A DNA stretch of 64,000 nucleotides from an uncultured Bacteroidota bacterium (GCA_902791695.1 CADAWR010000007.1:1-64000), one strand, 5' to 3'; positions 53,023 through 61,825 are shown, counted from the first letter of the stretch. The notes: generated by a model from the sequence alone, not told the origin. A program made the numbers and translations.

Positions 53023-54204
53023 ATGAAAATACTTGTAGTATTGCCACGTTTCCCTTATCCGCTTGAGAAGGGCGACAAGCTTCGCGCCTATCACCAGATA
53101 GTGGAACTCTCTAAACGGCATGATATATATCTATTCTGTGTAAGCCACATGAAGGTGACGCCGGAATCCATAGAGGCTTTGCGCCCCTACTGCAAGGATA
53201 TCCGTGTGCTTCGGCTCAACAAGGTCATGTGTGCGATTAACATTGTACGCAACTGGTTTTCTTCCAAATCGCTCCAGATGGGCTATTGGAACACCAGTCA
53301 TTCCAAACGTGTCTACAAAGCGTATGAACGCGAGGTGCAGCCCGACGTTGTGTACAACCAGATGGTGCGCACGATGCCGCTCGTGGCCCGCTCCAAATAC
53401 CCCAAGGTGATGGACTTCCAGGATGCGCTGTCGATGAACACCGAGCGCCGCATGGAGCGCTCGCGCGGCTTGTGGCACTATGTGCTGCACTATGAGTTCA
53501 AGATGTTGCGTTCGTCCGAGTACAATGCATTCTCGTTCTTCGATGCACTCACCATTATCAGCGAAGCCGACAGTGAGGCTATACCCCACAAGAAGAACGG
53601 CGAGATTAAGATTGTACCTAACGGTGTTGATTTCGACTTCTTCCGTCCCGATGCCGTCACTGTGCCAAAAGAGCATGATATCGTCTTCTGTGGTAACATG
53701 TCCTATGCCCCCAATGTCAGCGCTGCGCGCTACCTTGTCGAGAAGGTGATGCCGCTGGTTTGGGCCCAACGGCCCTCCACCACGCTGCTGCTTGCCGGAG
53801 CTTCGCCTAAGCACAGCATCTGGCGTTTGGGCTTGGAAGACCGCGTTACTGTCAGCGGCTGGGTCGACGACATACGCACTGCCTACGCTTCGTCACGCCT
53901 TTTCGTGGCTCCCATGCTCATAGGCTCAGGCTTGCAGAACAAGCTGCTGGAAGCTATGGCTATGCAGATGCCATGTGTAACCACGTCGTTGGCCAATATT
54001 CCGTTGGGCGCTACGAATGGCGACCAGTTGTTTGTCGGCGACGATGCCGAAACGCTGGCTGAGCATATTGTCTCTCTGCTTGACAATACAGAATTGAGTA
54101 CTCGCATTGCCGACTCTGGCCACAGGTTTGTGCATGAAAACTACTCCTGGTCAGCAGCTGTAAAACCGTTAGAAGAACTCCTCAATGCAGTGGTCTCCAA
54201 ATAA
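53023..54204 (+). CDS. GT4-type glycosyltransferase (Stp1/TIGR03087-like)
   Basis: A 393-residue GT-B glycosyltransferase. The N-terminus MKILVVLPRFPYPLEKGDKLR is typical of the sugar-transferase group first noted with PEP-CTERM/exosortase loci. Segments IVPNGVDFDFFRP near residue 203, DIVFCGNMSYAPNVSAARYLV near 225 and VAPMLIGSGLQNKLLEAMAMQ near 300 (donor-binding GxGxxxKxxEA pattern) follow. It starts 2 bp after parC and overlaps hflX by 20 bp. The acceptor is unknown. Confidence 0.9.
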   Translation: MKILVVLPRFPYPLEKGDKLRAYHQIVELSKRHDIYLFCVSHMKVTPESIEALRPYCKDIRVLRLNKVMCAINIVRNWFSSKSLQMGYWNTSHSKRVYKAYEREVQPDVVYNQMVRTMPLVARSKYPKVMDFQDALSMNTERRMERSRGLWHYVLHYEFKMLRSSEYNAFSFFDALTIISEADSEAIPHKKNGEIKIVPNGVDFDFFRPDAVTVPKEHDIVFCGNMSYAPNVSAARYLVEKVMPLVWAQRPSTTLLLAGASPKHSIWRLGLEDRVTVSGWVDDIRTAYASSRLFVAPMLIGSGLQNKLLEAMAMQMPCVTTSLANIPLGATNGDQLFVGDDAETLAEHIVSLLDNTELSTRIADSGHRFVHENYSWSAAVKPLEELLNAVVSK

Positions 54205-55453
54205 ACAGGGGAAGTTCCGTAATTCTTTGGGAGAAGAGACAGCCAAGCGCCCCACGCCGCAGGAACGCAATACGTTCAGTACCGATGTGGTACCAGAGAA
54301 GGCTCTGCTTGTGGCTGTATGTCCCAATGGGCAGACTATGGAGCGCACCGAAGAGTACCTCGATGAATTGGCTTTCTTGCTCGAGACGGCAGGAGGCGTC
54401 ACCATGAAGCGCGTGATACAGAAGCTTGAGCGCCCCGATACACGTACATACGTCGGCAGCGGCAAGCTTGAGGAAATCAAGGAGTACAAGAATGCCTTTG
54501 AGGTCGACTTTGTGGTTTTCGACGATGAACTCTCGCCTGCACAGCTCCGCAACCTTGAGAAAGAGCTTGAGTGCCGTATACTCGACCGCACCACACTTAT
54601 TCTGGATATCTTCGCCAAACGGGCTCGCACCTCGACGGCAAAGACGCAGGTTGAGCTGGCACAGCTGCAGTACATGCTGCCGCGCCTCACCCGCATGTGG
54701 ACACACCTTGAGCGACAGCGAGGTGGTATCGGAATGCGCGGACCGGGCGAAACTCAGATAGAGACCGACCGCCGCCTCATCAAGGAGAAGATAAGCCTGC
54801 TCAAGGAGCAACTAGCCTCCATCGACAAACAGAAGACCCTACAGCGCAAGAACCGCGAGTCGCTGGTGCGTGTGGCACTGGTGGGGTATACCAATGTCGG
54901 CAAGAGTACCCTGATGAACCTGCTCAGCAAGAGCGACGTGCTGGCAGAGAACAAACTCTTCGCCACCCTAGACACCACGGTACGTAAGGTTGTCATTGGT
55001 AACCTGCCGTTCCTACTCTCCGACACCGTAGGCTTTATCCGCAAACTGCCCACACAGCTTGTGGAGAGCTTCAAGAGTACCCTCGACGAGGTGGTGGAAG
55101 CCGACCTTCTGCTGCATGTGGTCGACATCTCTCACCCCGACCATGAAGCGCAGATGGCTTCCGTCAACAAGACCCTCGAGGAGATTGGTGCTGCCGACAA
55201 GCCCACAATAATCGTCTTCAACAAGATTGATGCCTATACCTACGTGGAGAAAGAGGAAGACGATCTTAGTCCTGTGACGCGCGCCAACTGGAGCCTCGAG
55301 ATGCTGCAGGAGAGCTGGATGTCCAAGCAGGGAAAGACCATCTTCATCTCGGCTGCCGCCAAACGCAATATCGACGCTCTGCGCGACATGCTCTACGACG
55401 AGGTAAAGCGCATACATGCCGTGCGTTATCCCTACAACAATTTCCTTTACTGA
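54185..55453 (+). CDS. hflX: Ribosome-splitting GTPase HflX
   Basis: A 422-residue GTPase. The N-terminal HflX domain contains TRTYVGSGKLEEIKEY near residue 95 and QLQYMLPRLTRMW near 160. The glycine-rich linker is GGIGMRGPGETQIETDRR near 182. The G domain has VGYTNVGKSTLMN (G1) near 237, DTVGFIRKLP (G3) near 283 and FNKIDAY (G4) near 343. It rescues stalled 70S ribosomes in E. coli. It overlaps the glycosyltransferase end by 20 bp. The stop codon is directly followed by conserved 3' module copy 2. Confidence 0.95.
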   Translation: MQWSPNKQGKFRNSLGEETAKRPTPQERNTFSTDVVPEKALLVAVCPNGQTMERTEEYLDELAFLLETAGGVTMKRVIQKLERPDTRTYVGSGKLEEIKEYKNAFEVDFVVFDDELSPAQLRNLEKELECRILDRTTLILDIFAKRARTSTAKTQVELAQLQYMLPRLTRMWTHLERQRGGIGMRGPGETQIETDRRLIKEKISLLKEQLASIDKQKTLQRKNRESLVRVALVGYTNVGKSTLMNLLSKSDVLAENKLFATLDTTVRKVVIGNLPFLLSDTVGFIRKLPTQLVESFKSTLDEVVEADLLLHVVDISHPDHEAQMASVNKTLEEIGAADKPTIIVFNKIDAYTYVEKEEDDLSPVTRANWSLEMLQESWMSKQGKTIFISAAAKRNIDALRDMLYDEVKRIHAVRYPYNNFLY

Positions 55454-55454
55454 T

Positions 55455-55568
55455 ATAAACCAATCTTCTCAACATGTCAAAGAACGCACCCACCCTCGTT
55501 TCCGGAAGTGGGTGCATATAATATACGGCCCTTTTGGGCGGAAGATGCTTTTTTAACTAAACTTTAAC
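55455..55568 (+). terminator. 3'-UTR module with terminator after hflX (copy 2 of a conserved pair)
   Basis: Directly after the hflX stop come the lead ATAAACCAATCTTCTC and AACATGTCAAAGAAC, a hairpin GCACCCAC/GTGGGTGC (55486-55515), ATATAATATA, a second GC-rich stem with GCCC/GGGC and outer GCAT/ATGC, TTTTTT, then AACTAAACTTTAAC. Flanks match the module at 44452-44569 base for base while the stems differ and still pair. The end overlaps the last codon of uvrC. Confidence 0.88.
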
Positions 55569-57384
55569 TATCCTGTCCGCGCAAGTGGTTGTAAACCAAT
55601 GCTGCCTTTGCGGGGCCTATGGCTGCTGTCAGGTCGTCGAGCGTCTGCAGCTGCACCTGTTTCACGCTACCGAATCGTAGCAGCAGTTCGTGGGCGGTCT
55701 TCTCGCCTATGCCAGGGATGTCTGTTAGCGCTGTTCTGAAGGTCCCTTTGCTCCGCTTGTCTTTGTGGAAAGAGATGGCAAAGCGGTGCACTTCGTTTTG
55801 AATCTGTTCCAGAAGGTGGAAGACTGCATCCGTTGGCTTGAGCCCCACCACGGCAATCTCGCCTTGTTTGTCGAAGCGCAGCAGTTCGTTGGTGCGGTGC
55901 CTGTCGTCCTTGGCGAGGCCCGCTATCGGTATGCTCAGTTCCAGTTTCCGCATCACCCCTTGTGCCATGTGCATCTGCCCTTCGCCGCCGTCGACTATGA
56001 GCAGGTCGGGCAGGGGAGAACCCTCATCGTGCAGACGGCGGTAGCGCCGCTCAATGACCTCGGCCATCGAGGCGTAGTCGTCTGGTCCCTCGACACTCTT
56101 TATATTGAACTTGCGGTACTCGTTGCGGTTCGGCTTGCCACCGGTGAAGTGCACCATTCCGGCAACAGGGTAGGCCCCCTGTATGTTCGAGTTGTCGAAG
56201 CATTCAATCTCCATGGGCAATGTCGGCAATCCGAGGGCTTTCTGTAGACGCTCTAGCAGCTTCACAGCCTGCGGTGCCGCGTCGCCCTGTGTCAATGCCC
56301 GCTGGTGACGGCACTGCTTTTGATAGCTCTCCACGTTCCTCTGCGAAAGCTCCAGCAGCTTGCGGCGGTCGCCACGCGGCTCCGTGGTCTGTTTCAGGTA
56401 CTCCTCCGGCAGGTCGGGCACAGCTATGGGTACAATCACCTCGGTTGCGGTGCTTTTCGACTGCTCGTGCAATGTGGGTATAGCGGTGGCTAGTATCTCG
56501 GCGTCGCTCTCGTCGAGCTGTTTCTTCACCTCGTTGCTGATGCTATATATTATGGCGCCGTGCTTTATGCGCATGAAGTTCACGTATGCGTAGCGCTCGT
56601 CGCTCGCTATGCTCACCACGTCCACATCCTTTACATTGGTGTCCACTACCGTGCTCCGCCCCTGGTATTCCTCCAGCAAGCGTATCTTGCCTTTGAGGGC
56701 TTCGGCATCCTCGAAGCGCAACTCCTCGGCGGCGGTGTACATCTGCCGCTTCATCTCGTCGAGTATGTCGCCGAAGTCGCCCTTCAGCAAGCGTCTGATG
56801 CTCTCGAATGTCGCTTGGTACTCTTCTTTGCTTTGCTTGCCAGCACAGGGCGCGCCGCAGAGGCCAATCTGGTGTTTCATGCACGGGCGGTTGCCCATGA
56901 CGTTGCATGTGCGGTAGGTGAACAGTTGCCGTATGATATCTTGCAGCTCGCGCAGTATGCGCCCGTTTGGGTAGGGGCCGTAGTACTGCCCGCGTATATT
57001 ATGCCGCCGTGTGTAGAGCAGCCGCGGATATTCTTCGTCGGTGATGCAAAGGTAGGGATAACTCTTGTCGTCCTTGAGCATCGAATTGTAGCGCGGCTGA
57101 TAGCGCTTTATCAGGCTATTCTCCAGCAACAGGGCGTCCACTTCGGTGGCCACCACCGTGACACGGATGTCGCACACCGAGCGTACGAGCATCTTTATCT
57201 TGGCGCTCTTGTCGTCGTAGTGCGAGAAGTAGCTGCTCACCCTGCGCTGCAGGTTGCGGGCTTTGCCAACATAAATTACTTTGCCCTCGCTGTCAAGATG
57301 CTGATACACCCCCGGGTTTTCCGGTATGGTCTTCAGCCGCAGGGCAATTCGCTCAATGTTCGGATTTATGGATGCGTCAATCAA
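55564..57384 (-). CDS. uvrC: Excinuclease ABC subunit C
   Basis: This 606-residue nucleotide-excision-repair nuclease makes both incisions. It has a GIY-YIG domain (NPGVYQHLDSEGKVIYVGKA near residue 23, KARNLQRRV), a Cys-containing region with the UVR helix following, and an RNase H-like domain (IECFDNSNIQGAYPVAGMV near 392, LLIVDGGEGQMHMA near 457). A terminal helix-hairpin-helix ends the protein (LTDIPGIGEKTAHELLLRFG). It overlaps the gldH-like gene by 4 bp. Confidence 0.96.
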   Translation of the reverse strand: MIDASINPNIERIALRLKTIPENPGVYQHLDSEGKVIYVGKARNLQRRVSSYFSHYDDKSAKIKMLVRSVCDIRVTVVATEVDALLLENSLIKRYQPRYNSMLKDDKSYPYLCITDEEYPRLLYTRRHNIRGQYYGPYPNGRILRELQDIIRQLFTYRTCNVMGNRPCMKHQIGLCGAPCAGKQSKEEYQATFESIRRLLKGDFGDILDEMKRQMYTAAEELRFEDAEALKGKIRLLEEYQGRSTVVDTNVKDVDVVSIASDERYAYVNFMRIKHGAIIYSISNEVKKQLDESDAEILATAIPTLHEQSKSTATEVIVPIAVPDLPEEYLKQTTEPRGDRRKLLELSQRNVESYQKQCRHQRALTQGDAAPQAVKLLERLQKALGLPTLPMEIECFDNSNIQGAYPVAGMVHFTGGKPNRNEYRKFNIKSVEGPDDYASMAEVIERRYRRLHDEGSPLPDLLIVDGGEGQMHMAQGVMRKLELSIPIAGLAKDDRHRTNELLRFDKQGEIAVVGLKPTDAVFHLLEQIQNEVHRFAISFHKDKRSKGTFRTALTDIPGIGEKTAHELLLRFGSVKQVQLQTLDDLTAAIGPAKAALVYNHLRGQDS

Positions 57385-57860
57385 AGGTCGCCGTAGTCTA
57401 TCTCCGTATTCTCAATGGTTAGCCGGAAACTGCCGATACCTTCCAGGTCATATTGACTGGTGGCTTGGGCAACCTCTATGCGGTGCGTGCCTGTGCTGTT
57501 GAAACTAAAGAAAGTGCGCACACGTGCCGTAATCTCTCGCTTGTCGCCCTTCATCTCCCCCTTCCAGCGACCGCTTTCCTTGGTTGGTATAGAGGCGTAG
57601 AACATTCGCCTTTCGCCGTTGGGTGAGTAGATGTTCACTGTCAGCGGCAATATCTGGTAACGGAACAGGCTGGTGTCCACCGTTGCCGTCATGTCTATGT
57701 TATAGTAGTCCTCCGTGTTGCTCACGTTCACCTCGAACACCTCGGGCGTGAAGTGGTTCCATACGCCTTTGCTGAAGGTGCGTTCCTCGTCAATGACGTT
57801 CTTTTTACCACACGAACACAGCAGTAATACTCCCAATACGGCAATATATATCTTTCTCAT
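57381..57860 (-). CDS. gldH: GldH-like lipoprotein
   Basis: A 159-residue lipoprotein (lipobox LCSC, Cys near 17). The pattern resembles GldH: an N-terminal W-x-F segment (GVWNHFTPEVFEV), a YYNIDMTATVD strand near residue 55, ILPLTVNIYSPNGERRMF near 75, a Trp-Gly turn (GRWKGEMKG) and a C-terminal QATSQYDLEGIGSFRL. GldH is a gliding/T9SS-associated lipoprotein. Together with the T9SS cargo genes in this window this fits a working type IX system. It overlaps both neighbours by 4 bp in the asd-gldH-uvrC operon. Confidence 0.65.
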   Translation of the reverse strand: MRKIYIAVLGVLLLCSCGKKNVIDEERTFSKGVWNHFTPEVFEVNVSNTEDYYNIDMTATVDTSLFRYQILPLTVNIYSPNGERRMFYASIPTKESGRWKGEMKGDKREITARVRTFFSFNSTGTHRIEVAQATSQYDLEGIGSFRLTIENTEIDYGDL

Positions 57861-58855
57861 TTCGTTTCACCTTTCTTCTTTATCAGTGCCTCCATTATCT
57901 GCACAGCGTTGGTGGCGGCACCTTTGCGTATGTTGTCGGCCACCACCCACATGTTCAGGCTGTTTGGCTGCGAGAAGTCGCGTCGCAGGCGCCCCACCCA
58001 TACCTCGTCGTGGTGGTGCGCAAGTATCGGCATCGGGTATTTGTTCTCCGATGGGTTGTCGTAGAGTATCACCCCCGGCGTGGCGGCAACAAGGCGCCGC
58101 ACCTCGTCTAGGTCATAGTCCCTCTTCAGCTCCACATTTACCGCCTCGCTGTGGCCTCCAACCACGGGCACTCGCACTACGGTAGCGGTTATCTGTATCG
58201 ACGGGTCGCCGAATATCTTGCGCGTCTCGTCCACCAGCTTTTGCTCCTCAGTGGTGTAGCCGTCGTCCTGAAAGTCTCCCCCGTGGGGGAAGAGGTTGCG
58301 GTGTATGCTATAGTTGTAGGCCATCTCTGACGGCTTCTCGCCGCGCTCTTCAGCCTCCAGCTGTCTCACGGCCTTTATGCCTGTGCCGGTGATGCTCTGG
58401 TAGGTGGCTATCACCAGACGCCGTATGCCGTATTCGCGCTGCAACGCCGATAGGGCCAGCACCATCTGTATCGTCGAGCAGTTGGGGTTAGCTATTATGC
58501 GGTCGCCGGCTTTCACGGCACCTATGTTTATCTCCGGCACCACCAGCGGCTTGTCGGCGTCTTTGCGCCAGGCCGAGCTGTTGTCAATCACCGTGGTGCC
58601 CGCTTCGGCGAACAGTGGCGCGTATTGCCGCGAGGCTGCGGCGCCTGCCGAGAAGATGGCATATTGCGGACGGGCCTTAATGGCGTCCTCCACGCTGCTC
58701 ACTGTCAGCGTGGAGGATGCGAACTCTATCTTTTTGCCTACGCTCTTAGGCGATGCGGCGGCTATTATCTCTTCTTTGGCGAAACCTCTCTCTTCGAGCA
58801 CGGTGAGCATTTCGCGCCCCACCAGCCCTGTGGCTCCCACTACTGCTATTTTCAT
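57857..58855 (-). CDS. asd: Aspartate-semialdehyde dehydrogenase
   Basis: This 332-residue enzyme reduces aspartyl phosphate to the semialdehyde for lysine/DAP, threonine and methionine. The NADP-binding start is VVGATGLVGREML. SAGAAASRQYAP near residue 70, the catalytic Cys in IANPNCSTIQMVLAL near 128 and RVPVVGGHSEAVNVEL near 228 complete the family set. It begins 6 bp after the T9SS gene stop. Confidence 0.96.
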   Translation of the reverse strand: MKIAVVGATGLVGREMLTVLEERGFAKEEIIAAASPKSVGKKIEFASSTLTVSSVEDAIKARPQYAIFSAGAAASRQYAPLFAEAGTTVIDNSSAWRKDADKPLVVPEINIGAVKAGDRIIANPNCSTIQMVLALSALQREYGIRRLVIATYQSITGTGIKAVRQLEAEERGEKPSEMAYNYSIHRNLFPHGGDFQDDGYTTEEQKLVDETRKIFGDPSIQITATVVRVPVVGGHSEAVNVELKRDYDLDEVRRLVAATPGVILYDNPSENKYPMPILAHHHDEVWVGRLRRDFSQPNSLNMWVVADNIRKGAATNAVQIMEALIKKKGETK

Positions 58856-58861
58856 TCTTTG

Positions 58862-61414
58862 CTATCTTATCAACGTTACCGAGCCGTGTTTAGTAAGGGT
58901 CTTCGTGGGCTGGAATACTGTTGTGTACTTGATGACGTACACGTAGGCGCCCTGCGGGCAGGGGTTACCCTTCAGGTCGCGGCCGTTCCAGCCGCAGTCC
59001 ACTCCGGCGCAGTGCGCCACCAGGCGCCCGTTGCGGTCGTATATCCACATCTCCTGCTGCTCGGTGGCTATGCTGTGCGACTTGAAGATATTGTTGTTCG
59101 ATGCTTCGTCGGGCATGAAGGCCGTGGGTATCCACATCGTTTCTTTCTCCATCGGTATGTAGATGGTGGTGCTGTCCTGGCAGCCGTAGGGGCTGGTGGC
59201 TATAAGTTTGATGGTGGCTCCGTCGAGCTTGGCCGGCAGGTTGTAGTACACCATCGGGTCGGCGCTCTCTATTGTCGTCGAATCGCCGTTGGCGTCAAGC
59301 GCCGGCATACGCCAGAGGCGTGTGGCTTCAAGGCCTTGCGACACATCGTTCAGTTGGGCGTCGAGGTTGTCGTATGTGAACTTCTCCACGTCGCAGTCGA
59401 TGACAGCCTTCAGGGGGTATATGGTGAAGAACAGTTGCACTATCGAGTCGCAGTCGTACTGGTTCTTCAGCACCACGGTGTCGTTCGCCATGGTCTCCCA
59501 GTTGTTCGCCGTGTAGGTGTGGCCGTTGCGCCATGTGTATTCGCGGCAGCTGGCCACGGTGTCAATTGTCAGGCTCACGTCGTACACGGTCAGCTTCAGG
59601 CGCACCGTGCTGTCGCAGCCCGGGCGCGACAGCAGGTGCACGAGGTTGGCGGCCGGGTCGGTTTCTATGGTGTACGATATGTCGTGGCTGTTGCCGTGCG
59701 TGTCCGAGGGTCTCCAGTGGTAGGTCTCGCCGCGGCAGATACCGTCGATGTTGATGGTGTCGAAAATCGGGAACACACGGACGAGGAACGTGTCGTAGTT
59801 GTTCGAGCCGCTGATGAAGTCCACCGACGCCATTACGCGTATGGAGTCTATCTTGTTTTTCGGCAACGTGTTGAAGTTCGGGTCGGGCAGCACCGACACG
59901 GTGTTGGCCACCTCGTCAATCTCGTACATCGTCTCCGGCAGCTCTATGAGCTGGCCGTCCAGTATGCGGTGGAAGCGCCAGCGTATGTCGCGCGGCGTCA
60001 GCGTCTCGCCCCATGACAGGTCAAGTGTGGCCGTCTGACCGTTGCAGACATCCTTTATGCGCACGGTGTCGTCGGTGCTGGGCATGCCCGTGTGGTACTT
60101 CAGATACAGGTCGTTGGCCGTGTCAATGCCTATGCGGATAGTGTCGTAGAGCGTGTAGGCGTTCTGTTCGGCATCCTCGAAGTATAGCTTCATTACGTAG
60201 GTCGACGGTACGGTGGGCCTCACCCAGGCCTTGGTCAGCGTGGGGTGCACGGGGTCGTAGCCTGTGATGGCGGGATTGTCGTGCATCGGCTCATAGTAGC
60301 CGTTGGTGTCGTTGACGTTCTCCGTCAGCACCACCGAGTCGCGGCCATCGTCGAATACGCGGTACCACGTAATTGTCTTTTGGGTACTGCCCTGCGGCGT
60401 AAAGCGGTAGGCTACAGTGTCAAGGTCAACGACAAATCCACTTTGTCCACCAGTCCGAATTTGGGGCCAAAATGCTGCTGGCGAGCCGTTGACAACGTAC
60501 ATGTTTGGACTGCCTGGTGCGCCGCGCTGCTGGGGATTTCCTGTGGCGTTCTGTATGCCTATAAGGGCGTCGGAAGTGGAGGGACAGCATCTACGTTGTT
60601 TTACATGGACTTCAATGATGTTCGAACCTTCGTAGCATACAATCTGGTATGTGCCATGATTGTCGTAGTCGCCAAAGTTCGGTGCTTCTTTCCATGAGCA
60701 GATAATTTTGCGACAGGGATACTCATCCTGAATGCCATAAAAGATACCGTCAATAGTGTCGGAGGTTCCGCCATGACCTCCTACAAAGTGGCCCGGGTGG
60801 GTATCTTCATAGACACCATATATGGCATCATGCATGCGGTTGGTATACGATGTCCCATCGGGTGTTGCGTGGCCAGCGGGAACTTGGGCAGGCGGTGTCG
60901 GCCAGGGAAGCATGTTGCTAGTTGCACGGAAGCTGTACGGACACCAGTTGCTGGAGGCGTCAGCATTATAATCTGCTACGCTGCAGAATGTCACCATTCC
61001 GTTGGCTCCGATGCGGAACGACGTCTTGCGGATGCCAAAGAAATAGAATGGGTAATCAATAGCAGTCTGTTGGCTGGCAAAGACATCGTCCGTACCAATG
61101 GGCATGCGTGTGCCGAGGGAGAACGTTGGGTCAGCCGGATTGTAGGGAATCTGTTCCACGGTGTAGGTGCCGTTGAAATACTGCACCGGTATGTATGGCT
61201 CTGCGGTGAGCATTATCATGCCGTGGTTGTCTCGGTTGATGACGGTATCCCACCCCTGCTCCTGATAGACTTCGTATGGCACGTGGTCAACCCTCTCGTT
61301 GATAATAATATCTGGACATGGATTGAACACACCCTGTGCCTTGGCGCTTCCGCCAAGGGATGCCGCCGCTATAGCGGCGACAGTCATGGTTTTGAATATT
61401 AGTCTTTTGGTCAT
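58862..61414 (-). CDS. Large T9SS-secreted protein with type B sorting domain
   Basis: A protein of about 850 residues with a signal peptide (MTKRLIFKTMTVAAIAAASL..., ending AKAQ). A long ectodomain contains repeated beta-sandwich regions rich in Asp/Asn and Tyr, with Cys pairs such as CREYTWRNGHTYTANNW. The C-terminal CHU_C-type sorting domain starts near MWIPTAFMPDEASNNNIF and has WIYDRNGRLVA and GAYVYVIKYT. The start is set at 61414: a -7 promoter box at 61439-61446 leaves a 20-nt leader to it, but only about 2 nt to the upstream ATG at 61432. It is probably cotranscribed with asd. Confidence 0.85.
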   Translation of the reverse strand: MTKRLIFKTMTVAAIAAASLGGSAKAQGVFNPCPDIIINERVDHVPYEVYQEQGWDTVINRDNHGMIMLTAEPYIPVQYFNGTYTVEQIPYNPADPTFSLGTRMPIGTDDVFASQQTAIDYPFYFFGIRKTSFRIGANGMVTFCSVADYNADASSNWCPYSFRATSNMLPWPTPPAQVPAGHATPDGTSYTNRMHDAIYGVYEDTHPGHFVGGHGGTSDTIDGIFYGIQDEYPCRKIICSWKEAPNFGDYDNHGTYQIVCYEGSNIIEVHVKQRRCCPSTSDALIGIQNATGNPQQRGAPGSPNMYVVNGSPAAFWPQIRTGGQSGFVVDLDTVAYRFTPQGSTQKTITWYRVFDDGRDSVVLTENVNDTNGYYEPMHDNPAITGYDPVHPTLTKAWVRPTVPSTYVMKLYFEDAEQNAYTLYDTIRIGIDTANDLYLKYHTGMPSTDDTVRIKDVCNGQTATLDLSWGETLTPRDIRWRFHRILDGQLIELPETMYEIDEVANTVSVLPDPNFNTLPKNKIDSIRVMASVDFISGSNNYDTFLVRVFPIFDTINIDGICRGETYHWRPSDTHGNSHDISYTIETDPAANLVHLLSRPGCDSTVRLKLTVYDVSLTIDTVASCREYTWRNGHTYTANNWETMANDTVVLKNQYDCDSIVQLFFTIYPLKAVIDCDVEKFTYDNLDAQLNDVSQGLEATRLWRMPALDANGDSTTIESADPMVYYNLPAKLDGATIKLIATSPYGCQDSTTIYIPMEKETMWIPTAFMPDEASNNNIFKSHSIATEQQEMWIYDRNGRLVAHCAGVDCGWNGRDLKGNPCPQGAYVYVIKYTTVFQPTKTLTKHGSVTLIR

Positions 61415-61438
61415 AAACCTTATTGTTTTCATAACGTG

Positions 61439-61446
61439 CAAAATTA
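61439..61446 (-). promoter_or_regulatory. -7 element TAATTTTG of the T9SS protein gene
   Basis: A TAnnTTTG match on the minus strand, 25 bp from the ATG at 61414. It serves to decide between two candidate start codons. Confidence 0.7.
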
Positions 61447-61529
61447 CACTTTTTTCTGCACATTAGACGCATGCATCCCGTTTTTGTTACTCACGAAGTG
61501 CTTTTTTAACAATTTTTATGCTTCGTCAC

Positions 61530-61680
61530 CGGCCTGCCGCCCCTGTGGGGCTCATGATTTCCAAAGCGTCCGTTCCGTGGGCTCACGCCCACGGCTAGCA
61601 ACTGCCGCCCCTTCGGGGCTCACGAAAAGCCCTGTTAAGGGCGTCAGTCTTTAGCCGTGGGGCGTGAGCCCACGGTACGG
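61530..61680. repeat. Palindromic intergenic element with CCGTGGGC...GCCCACGG arms
   Basis: Arms at 61570-61596 and 61653-61680 are complementary over about 27 bp with one or two differences; each arm contains GTGGGCTCACGCCC. Between them lie two small hairpins (GCCCCTTCGGGGC and GCCCTGTTAAGGGC), and a related GCCCCTGTGGGGC hairpin lies just before. No open frame is present. The form suggests a dispersed palindromic repeat. Confidence 0.8.
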
Positions 61681-61708
61681 CGGACATGATTTGTACCTAT
61701 TCCCTCTG

Positions 61709-61817
61709 TACCCCCTCCGTACCCGCTCCGTCTGTTCTACGGTTGTTCACCGGTTGTTCGATGGTTTAAACCGTTAAACAACCGGTGAACAACCGTAGAA
61801 CAGTCGGAGCGGGTACG
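61709..61817. repeat. 11-bp phased CG-ended repeat element, copy E (near-perfect palindrome)
   Basis: Units: TACCCCCTCCG, TACCCGCTCCG, TCTGTTCTACG, GTTGTTCACCG, GTTGTTCGATG, a central 10-bp GTTTAAACCG, TTAAACAACCG, GTGAACAACCG, TAGAACAGTCG and GAGCGGGTACG. The arms 61720-61767 and 61768-61815 are complementary at 44 of 48 positions. The element ends 8 bp before the mltG stop codon at 61826. Nothing else is evident in the 390-bp gap besides this and the palindromic element before it. Confidence 0.93.
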
Positions 61818-61825
61818 GACTGGCG

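Noticed and set aside
58625-60016. 463-residue plus-strand open frame opposite asd and the T9SS gene
   Set aside because: Val/Arg-rich shadow that crosses two genes with clear signatures.
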